This document shows positions 55,687 through 64,000 of a stretch of 64,000 nt of DNA, piece by piece. A program made the position numbers and the translations under genes. Under the pieces are notes generated by a model. That model was not told the DNA's origin. It made no database searches and saw only the letters and a list, made by a program, of their open reading frames with translations. Within the stretch, counting starts at the first letter, position 1, and each line of letters starts with the position of its first letter. Source of the stretch: Opisthocomus hoazin (Eukaryota > Chordata > Aves > Opisthocomiformes > Opisthocomidae); the NCBI RefSeq assembly GCF_030867145.1, contig NC_134433.1, positions 9,995,216 to 10,059,215 on the forward strand. The letters are read 5' to 3'.

Positions 55687-57539
55687 TGAGCTCATGGAGG
55701 AGCAGGGGGGGGATGACCATCACAATGGGGTCACCTTCCCTGACAGGGACGCAATCCATACCAACAACCCCCGGGGCCAAGCGCTGCAGGGAGGGGGGAT
55801 GACGGCCGGTGCAGGGGGAGCGCCCAGCCGGGGATCCCCCCCCCCGACCCCCCCCCCCGGTGGCTGGCTGGGAGGTTGTGTAACGGGAGGAGCTATTCCG
55901 GGGTTTGAGCACATTATATAAGCCACCGGCCACCTGGCCGGGGAAAACGGGAGCTGGGGAGGAGGAGGAGGAAGGCCTTTTGGGATCGGGGACCCCCCGG
56001 CCGGCAGACCCCCAGCAGCTAGGACTAAACCCACGGGGTGACCTGCACCCCGCAGGCACCCCCTGCCCAGAGATGTGGGGTGGGCTCCCTCCACTTCCCC
56101 CCCCCTGCATGCCCCGGGATTCACTGCCCCACGTCCCCCCGCATCTGGATTCAGCCCCCAGGCCAGGAGACCCTTTGCCTGGGGAGGGGGGGAAGCACCA
56201 TTTCCTGGGCACCGGGGACAAAACCAACCGAGAGCCCTGCGCCCCTCCACCCGCCCGGCACAGACCCCGCTCGCCACCCCCAGCGGTGACCAAGGACCGA
56301 CGGCCCCCCTCAAAGCCGCCCGACTTCTGGCTCCGAAAGCCCCCACCTCTCCCCACAGGTGCTGCCAGGACGGGTCCCCAGGGTGGGGGGAGGCGGGTGG
56401 GATGCAGGGTGGGCAGAGCGGGACGGAGCAAGGATGTTGAGGGGTTGGACACAAGAACCACGAGCCCCCGGCCCCTAAAATCCCCCCTGTTGGGGGGGTC
56501 CCTGTGCTCTTGCCAGAGAAGAACTCACGTGCCAGGGCAGGGAGACTACTCGGGGCACGACCGCCTGACCCCCATGAGCTGGTCCTCAGCCTTTGCCACC
56601 AGCCTGCGGACCCCCAAAGGCCAGCAGCCCCCAGGTGACCCCCCCTGTGGCAGCGCAGCCCAGCCAAGCAATACCCACAGCCCGAAACCTCTGCTCCGGA
56701 GGGGATGGATGAACTCGCGTCCCCCCAAACCCACCCGCTCCCCTCCAGCCGTGGCCCGACCCCTGGCCACCAGCCCCCCCCATGGCACAGCCTGGCCATC
56801 CCTGGGGACAAACCCCCCAAAACTGGGGGGGAGAAGCACGAAACGCTCCCCGAAGATGAGCTGTTGAGACGGTGCTCGGGCTTTGAGGTTGGAAATCTCA
56901 CCAGCCAGGCCCAGAGCCGCAGAGCCCCCCTCCCCAGCGCGGCCGGGGGGTCGGTGCGGCAGGGAGGGGGGCTTCGGGGCCGTTGTCCCGGCCTCGTCTC
57001 CCACCCGCACCCCGTGTTTGCTGGGGGGGGTTCATCACCGTCCCGTCCCTCCACAGCCCCACGGTGGGAGACAAAAAGGGGTCACTCGCTGGCCCCATCC
57101 CGGCCTGTCCCACCCTCCTACGGGGGAGAGGGACGCGGGGTGCCCCCCAGCCAGCCCCCCTGCACCAGGGAGCGCCCGACACAGCCACGTCCCCTCAGGG
57201 ACCCCCTCCCCGCATCCCGAAAAGCGTTTCACCTCCAGGCTCCCGGCCCCATCTGCACCCCCAGGAGCACAGACCCCAGAGTGCCCCCGTCCCCAGCCAC
57301 CCCGCGCTCAGCCCTGCCCTCCGCGTCCCTTTGGGGACCCCAATTCCCTGCCCCCCCCGAGGACCCGCATCCCCCTCCCATCCCTTTGGGGTCCGACCCC
57401 CCCGCCCCCAGGGAGCGTGGCAGCCACCCCCGCCCCTTCCCCCCCCCTCGGGGGTCCCCAACGCCCTGCACCCCCCCACCCGTGAGCAGTGGGGGCCCCG
57501 CTGCCCCCCGGACACCCTCTCGCCCCCCTCACTCCCCCC

Positions 57540-57860
57540 GCCCCGCCTGGCACCGGCCTGCCAGCCAGGCCCGGGGCCGGCCGCGCCGCGCCTCACCTCG
57601 CCCCGCCGCCCCGCCGGGCCCGACTCGGCCCGGAGCCGCCGCCGCCGGCCGCTGCCTGCGCCGCCCCGCTGGGCCCCGCTGGGCCCGGCCACGGCCCCGG
57701 TCGCGGTCCCGGTCCCGGCCCCGGTCCCTCTCGGCCCGGCGCCTCCCGGCGCGGCTCCCGGCGCGGCGAGAGCGGCCCCTCCTGAAGTGCTGGACAGCTC
57801 CGGACACAGAGCCGCCAGCTGGGCCAGCGCGCCGCCCGCGCCTCACAGCGCCGCCTGCCG
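57540..57860 (-). promoter_or_regulatory. SRRM3: CpG island: likely SRRM3 promoter
   Basis: The densest run of CG dinucleotides in the window, with hardly any A/T. It has no TATA box, which fits a broad CpG-island promoter. It lies 8.9 kb upstream of coding exon 1 and next to a good minus-strand donor. A REST right-half-like string, GGACAGCTCC, is at 57792-57801 without its left half. Confidence 0.65.
57597..57840 (-). other. SRRM3: Putative noncoding first exon of SRRM3
   Basis: Within the CpG island the minus strand reads CGGGGCGAG|GTGAGG at 57597, a strong 5' splice site. Coding exon 1 starts with an acceptor and has 5' UTR sequence, so an upstream noncoding exon must exist, and this is the best candidate. 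The 5' boundary is a guess. Confidence 0.5.
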
Positions 57861-58194
57861 GCTGGAGGGCGCACCGGCACCAGCTGAGCCCCCCTCCCCG
57901 CCCTCCCCCACGAGCCCCACAGCCCCCGCACCCCTCCAGCTCCCGCAGCAGCCGCCTACACCCCCCGCCTTATCATACAGTCCCCAGCACCTCGTCAGCC
58001 TCCCTAGTGCTCCCCCCCATCTCACCATCCACCTGCACCCCCAAGTCCCCAAATCCCCCCAAGGCCCACCCACCCCACACCCCCCCAGTCCCCAGAGCTT
58101 CACCCTGGGGCACAGCACCAAGCACCAGCCGCCGAGACCCCTGCCCCGGCCAAGCTCCTCACGCCTGAGGGATTCAATGGCCAGAAACCCCCCA

Positions 58195-58600
58195 GACTGC
58201 AGCACACCCTGCATCCCATCCCACATCCCATCCCATGTCCTACCCTGTACCCCATCCCATCCTGCATCTCATCCCCTCCTATCCTGTATCCCATCGCATC
58301 CTGCATCCTACACTGTATCCCAACCCATTCCATAGCCTACCCTTATTGTATCCCATCCCATCCCATATCCCACCCTATATCCCATGCCATATGCCACCCC
58401 ATCCCATCCTATCCCACTGCATCCCATCCCATCCTATATCCCACCCTGTATCCCACCCTATCCCATCCTATCCCATATCCCACCCTGTATCCCAGCCCAG
58501 CCCATCCCACCACAGATTCCACCCCATATCTCATTCTATCCCATATCCCACCCTGTACCCCATTCCACATTCCACCTCCTATCCCACCCCCCCTTACATC
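58195..58600. repeat. (CCCAT)n minisatellite with TATCCCACCCTG variants
   Basis: About 400 bases of 5-base CCCAT/CCTAT units with longer repeated blocks such as TATCCCACCCTGTATCCCA at 58437-58455 and 58476-58494. Confidence 0.95.
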
Positions 58601-61600
58601 CTCACCATGATGCCCGCCTCGCCCAGTGCCCACCCAGCCCTGCCCACTCCTCCCCACTGCCAGGGACCCCCAAGGACCCCCGGGGCAGCCCCAACCCGGG
58701 GGACGGGGGGATTCGGGGTGGGGGAGCTGGGGCCAGGGGGTACCTGCCGGGTTCCCACCAGGGACATTGCCCAGCGCCGTGGCTCGGCTGCAGAGTCAGT
58801 GTTGATGAGCCCATAATTAATTCTCATTTCCTTCAGCGATGCTGAGCACTTGCCCTCCCAGCAGGGCAGGAAGCCGTTCAACCTGTGAACCAGTGCCACC
58901 AGCTCTGGTCCCAGTTAGCCTGGTGGCGAGCGGCACCACGTCAGGATCCGGCCTGAGGAGGAGAGCGCAGCCGGGATGGAGCAAGGAGGGAGCGGGGTGA
59001 CTGCGAAAAGAGAAGGTGCACTGAAAATCCCCAAAAGGACCAAAAAGAGAGAAAACTGCGGCAGCGCTGAACCGGCCTTGTGACGCTTGGGGCCACCCTC
59101 AGCCCCCCCAGAACTGCCCTGTACCATGCTGTCTGGTGAGGGACGGGGTACCCAAACCTCCCCAAAATCACCCCGAAACCCCACACCGTGCTCACAGCAA
59201 GGGGTGGGGCACGCAAACCACCCCAAAGCCACCCCAAATCTGCCCAGTGGGCTCACAGTGAGGGTTTAACTGCCCAAACCACCCCAAAACGGCCACGGCT
59301 GCTCTGCCAGGGCCCCAGCCAGGGACCCCATACGCAGCCGGCTGGGGATGCCTGGTCCTTCCAGCACCCCCCCCCCACCCGTGCCTCAGTTTCCCCTGCA
59401 CTGCACAGGCAGTGCACCCCTGGGGCTACGGCTCCCACCTTAATTTGGCTGCTCGCTTCCAAGCAGAGCAGTAAGAAAGGCACCCGGGTGTTTCTCCAGG
59501 GAGGGTTTGGCCTTGGAGGGGGGATTTAGTGAGGGACCTACAGCGGGGACAGGGATGCGGAGCCAGAGCTGGGGTCTAAGGGGGGCTTCTGGGGGTGGCC
59601 CAGGCTGGAGAGACCCTTCCAGGTGGGGATGTCCCTGTGGGTGGCAGCTGGGCGATGCTCTGCTCCCCGAGACACTCTGAGGAGGATCAGACTGGGGATC
59701 GAACCGCTCCCAGCAGCGCTGCTTACTGGTGCCAGCCCAAAATCGCTCACCGCAGCCAGAGCTGCCATCCTCCCCATCCCCGTGCACAGGGATCGGATGG
59801 GATGGGAGTCAAGGTGGCAGCAGGACTTGGGGACAGGTCCAGCTGCACAGGGATGATGCCCAGCTGCAAACTGGGTGGAGGGCACAAGCACCCTTTTTGC
59901 AAGGATTAAACAGCCGTCTGGGGATGTTTCCCACTGGCTGCTCTGCAAACCCGCATCCCATGTTCCTCCTCCATCATCGTCTCTGCAGTTAAAGCCAAAC
60001 CCCCCTATGTGCTGCAGGAGGAGGGGCTGGGCCAGACCCCCCGCACACAGGGGGGGTGGGGTTGGGGTACAGCTCACCCCAGATGCCCGGAGCCCCCGCT
60101 CCTCCCCAGATTGCTGCCGTAGCGAGGGGGAGCGGGCGGATGGTGGATCAAAGCCACGGGTGGGAGCCCGGCCAAGGGTCGGGGGGGGTCTGCAGCCACA
60201 GCAGCGCTGGGTGAGCGGGGACACCCACCCGCAGCCGGTGCCCTGGGGACACGGAGGCTTCCCGGAGAGCTGCTCAGTGCCAGCGGCAGCCCACGGGGTG
60301 CGAGGTGTCCGTGTCCTCGCATGGCACACACGCATGCAGACACACGCAGATGCAGCCTGCACACGCTGCTCTGGGAGAGGGTCATTTGGGGTGGGAGAGG
60401 GGCTGAGCCTCGCCAGGCTGTTCTTGCAGGGACTACATAAACAAAGGGCTTGGCCATGCATCGGACCAGCTCTGTTAAACCCTGGCCAAGCAGCAGGGCT
60501 GGGTGTGGGAGCTACGGTGCAGCCCCCAGCGCATCTCCAGGGCAGCTGCCATGTCCCCCCCGGGGCAAGAGCAGATGCCACCTCCTAGAAGAAGCCTCCT
60601 GCGCAGTCAGAGCCTCTCCTGCTTTAATGCTGGAGGGGGAAAACAGCCCTTGGCAGGGTAAGTCCAGCATCCCCAGGGCGAGCCCATGCCCTTTGCATCA
60701 TCGTTATTTTTCCAACACCCGCAGCGTCCGCAGCACTGAATAATGCATCAGGCCCTGGGAAACAAAGAGCATTGGGGGGGGGGATGGGGCTGGCCTCCCC
60801 TGCAGCAGCAACAGCAGCGTGGGGAGACCCTGGCATGGGGGGGAAGCAGCCCCAGGGGCTCCCCGGGCTTGGCTGGGTGCTGCTGGGAGCCGGGGCTTTG
60901 CCGCACTGGGCTTTGGGCAGTGGCCTGGCAGAACAGCAATAGGAGATCTAGTACAGCCCAGGGTGCAGGATCCCAGCCAGAGAGCTGGCCCTGGCAGAAA
61001 ACACAGCCAGAACCATGCCTGGAACGGGATGGAGAAAGGCAATAGCCATCCAGGTGAGAAAAATGGAGAAAAGCAGCAAGAAAAAGCTTCCAGGCAGGCA
61101 GAGAGCTGGAGGGTGCAGCCAGGAGAGCAGCATGAAGGGATGATCTGGTGGAGAACAAAAGGGGAGAGATGGAAGGACCAGGAGAAGGGATGATAATTGC
61201 AAGCAAACACGCAGAGCCAGGCGCGGCTGGGGGGAGAGGAGGAAAATAATCACTTGAAAGAAACCAAGGATTTGGGGAGAAGAAGAAAAAAAGAAAAAGG
61301 CGATAAATAATTAAAGGAGATCAAACGAGGCAGAGCGCAGAACAGGCCTAATTGCAAGGATTCGCACTGAGGTTCGACATCTCCACCAGCCGCCTCCTGA
61401 CGCAGAAGAAAGGGCAGCCGGGAGCGGCTCTGCGGCGCGGGCAGCGGCCCCCGATCAAAGCCCGGCGCTGACTTTCTTCATGCTCAGCAACCCTGCCCGA
61501 GCCGGCGAGGGAGCTGGGAGAAAGGAAACGCTGGCAAAAGGGGGGAGCGAAGCAAAGGCATGCAGGGGAAAGGGCCAGACACCCCATTATCACCGAGATG

Positions 61601-63821
61601 GGATGGACACCGGGCATCGGAACAGCCCCGTGTGCGCCCGCGGTGACCTTGGGCCATTCGATTGTGGCCCGGTGGCTGGAGGCTCCCATCGATTTGGGCT
61701 CAACCCTGTGGCCACACAGCTCTGTTCAGTGCTGAGGTGGGTTTGCCGGGTCTTCTCCTGCTGCCCCTGGGCTCCCTAAGCCTTCTAGCCCTTGGCAGGG
61801 ATTTTTCTTCCCCGTGGATTTGTCCAACCCATCCTTGAAGCCCTAGGAAACACTTTGCACCTGCGCTGTGCTGCAGCAAGGAGACCCCTGCGTCCCGGCG
61901 CCCGCCTCCCTTGGCTCATCCAGGAGCTGCTGCTTGCTGTCTTCCCTGGGCACCTCCTGACTTGGAGGAGAAACGAGTATGGGAGGAAAGAATGAGTCCG
62001 AAAGGTCCTCTGAGCAGTCATGCATCCCTGGAGCCAGCCTTTGCTTCCACAAACCCACAGGGCAGCCCTCCCTGAGCATCACCCAGCGTGGGAGAAGCAG
62101 AGCCACACGTACCCCCACTGCGTCTTTGCCCATGGCCAGCTCCCCCAGCCTCCCCCATGACACCGCCCGATCCTTCCCCCTGTCCCCGAGGACCCCGCAG
62201 GCAGCAGGTGCCGGGACGGGCAGCGCGGTGGCAGAGCTCAGCTCAGGCGTGCTAACCTCTCCTCACAGGCAATCAAACCCCGGCCCCGGCAGGAGTCCCT
62301 GCATATTAATTGCACGGCGTTATCCAGCCATCTGTTCCTGCAGCCAGGAAAAGAGCAGTCCCTTTGGTCTCCTCTATTAACAGGTTTCCCTGTAAATGCA
62401 AACAAACCCTCCCGTCTCGGCGCCGCGCTCCAGAGCCGCTTTGAGGCACCCAGGAGGGAAGCGAGAGCTCGCGGGCATTTTAGTAAATCACAAGTGGCGA
62501 ATGCAAAGGTGGGGATTTCACGCTGCCAGGCGGGAGAGCCAGGGGACGGGGTGGAGAGGCCTCTGCAAAGCCAAAACCTGAGATCAGATGGTTTCTGATC
62601 CTGCTGCTCACCTTTAAACCTCTCGCCATCACCCTGCGAGGGAACGGGAAAGCAGAGCCGGCTGCAGGGGAGATCTGCTCGCACCCAACGCACCTCGGGG
62701 GGCATTTCCCCTCTCCTTTCCCTATTTCACCCACCGTCTCCCTGGGCAGAGGATGCTCCGCATAAAGCACAGCACCCAGCAGGGCTGCTTCTCCGCAGGG
62801 AGGTTTTACCCCCCTGCCAGCGCTGCCCCTACACCGTGCCGGGTGCCACACGCAGGGCGATGCCGGATCTGCCCCAGTGAAACCAAGCAGGAGCAAAGCA
62901 TGAAGCCTTGAGAAGGGGATCAGGCCACCTAAACCTGAGGCTGAGCAGGGGTGACAGCAGGCAGGGGACACCAGCACCTTTGCAAGGTACCTCCAGCCCC
63001 TCGGGTTTTGCTCCTTTCCCGGAGCCGGGAAAGCAGCCAGCTTTGGCACGGCAGAGGCTGCACCCAACTGCCTTCCTGGTGTTGTTTCCTCTGCTTCTCC
63101 TAAATATCACCGAAATGCCAGCGATTGTCCCCAGGCTGGGCCGCGCCAGCTGGGGGGGTACCAGCCCTACCCAAAGGGAAGCAGCTGCTACGATCTCCCA
63201 GCTCCCTGCCGGGGTGAGACGGGGCTCAGAGGTGGCAGGTCTGTACCCCACCCAAAGGGCCAGCCCTCAAACACAGCCAGGAAGGGGAGACACTTCTCCC
63301 AGGAACGACGGACACTGGGCTGCCAACCTGCACCCTGCTCCTGCAGGCACCCACCTGAAGCCCTCCTGGGACAGCAAGGTCTATCAGGACAAGGGACTGG
63401 AGCCACAACATTCACCATTTCCTTTTTCCCTTGTTCAGTCCTCTCCTGCACTCTACCGCGTTGCCCCAGCAGCAGGGAGTGGCAGGTGGGATCAAGTGAC
63501 CTGACAACTGGCCATCTGGAGCATCTTTATTTATTACTCTTCATACGCATCCCCTCTGTATCTCGGCATCTGGACTCCAGCATGGAGCTGAGCTGCCTGA
63601 GGAGGCGGCAGCTCCGTGCACGTAAATGATGCTGCAACGTAAGGCAGCGGATGCTTAAAGACCATGGAGACCGCAGCCTGCTCAGTAAACAGGACGAAAC
63701 GAACCCACAGAGCTCAGAGCAGGGCAGGTTTTCCACCTCCTCCAGAGCCGGCCACAGCAGCCTGGTTCCTCACCTCCACGGGAGGTAAGACCCAAAGGCT
63801 GCGGCACCGGAGCTGGCGCCG

Positions 63822-63831
63822 TGACTCAGCA
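63822..63831. promoter_or_regulatory. MARE/antioxidant-response-like site
   Basis: TGACTCAGCA matches the MAF/NRF2 core TGACnnnGC and contains an AP-1 core. A minus-strand AGATAAG (63937-63931) GATA motif follows about 100 bases away. Regulatory use is inferred from motif content only. Confidence 0.3.
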
Positions 63832-64000
63832 AGGCGGCTGCGCCGCAGCATCCTGCGGGACAGAGGATGAAGGTCGTGTCTCTCGTTAGAGAGACAGCAC
63901 TAGGAAACGACTTCCAGGGCAGAGCGTCAGCTTATCTAGGTACACCCAGCTAATTCCTACCTGTCGCGAGGAGGGGTACGTCCCGGTTCCTTTCCTCCTC

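Larger units (their letters stand above)
48741..57596 (-). other. SRRM3: Putative SRRM3 intron 1
   Basis: 8.9 kb between the putative noncoding exon at the CpG island and coding exon 1. Contains a CR1 3' end (49857-50453), a minisatellite (52752-53255), an RFX-like site (54879-54891), a TA/T run (54817-54845), an (AAT)n tract (55655-55685) and G+C-rich sequence from 55700 rightward. The intron call depends on the noncoding exon being real. Confidence 0.6.
57861..64000. other. Region upstream of SRRM3, no gene recognised
   Basis: Contains a CCCAT-type minisatellite (58195-58600), a three-copy degenerate repeat near 59140-59300, small AT-rich islands (58805-58840, 61255-61350), and a MARE/ARE-like site with a GATA motif near the right end. 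Reading all frames gave no domain-like protein. In mammals the next gene on this side is MDH2, and I saw none of its exons. Confidence 0.65.

Noticed and set aside
56705-58335. 450-490-codon Pro/Arg/Ala-rich plus-strand frames through the CpG island
   Set aside because: Low-complexity translation of CpG-island and CCCAT repeat sequence, continuing into simple repeat. No conserved block.

Overview
This is vertebrate nuclear DNA, almost certainly from a bird. It has spliced genes with canonical GT-AG introns, short GC-rich introns, many G+C-rich minisatellites, and a CR1 LINE 3' end of the avian/reptilian type. Gene order and orientation are YWHAG(+), HSPB1(-), SRRM3(-). This is the mirror image of the human 7q11.23 block SRRM3-HSPB1-YWHAG, which in birds I expect on a GC-rich microchromosome. 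I recognised the genes by reading translations, with no database search.

Layout. Positions 1-16903 are the 3' part of YWHAG intron 1; its first exon, coding for residues 1-29, lies left of the window. The YWHAG terminal exon runs from 16904 to about 20397: residues 30-247 of 14-3-3 gamma, then a 2.8-kb 3' UTR with an early and a late poly(A) signal and a CpG-rich segment. A 2.3-kb gap with a minisatellite separates it from the convergent gene HSPB1, whose three coding exons join into a 194-residue small heat-shock protein. A TATA-like box, an AP-1 site and a heat-shock element lie upstream of HSPB1. After 1.9 kb that includes a large GGATGCAGG-type minisatellite comes SRRM3 on the same strand. 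I joined 14 coding exons, all in phase, into 638 codons plus a stop: a cwf21-like N-terminal helix region, a Lys- and Arg/Ser-rich middle, and the eMIC domain split over the last two exons. A CpG island at about 57540-57860 with a good splice donor is the likely SRRM3 promoter and noncoding first exon. From there to the right edge I see no convincing coding exon.

Function. The genes are neighbours, not a pathway: a phosphoprotein-binding adaptor, a stress chaperone, and a neural/endocrine microexon splicing activator.

I found no novel multi-gene system. The most interesting new signal is in SRRM3 intron 11: a candidate 17/20-nt microexon (33487-33506) behind a roughly 145-nt stretch lacking AG, with a CU-rich tract, three UGC motifs and a GTAAGT donor. 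Either acceptor would create a TGA at the junction with the next coding exon and remove the eMIC domain. That is the architecture expected of a self-limiting poison microexon in a microexon regulator. Most of coding exons 2-9 are also small, and all are phase-symmetric and so individually skippable.
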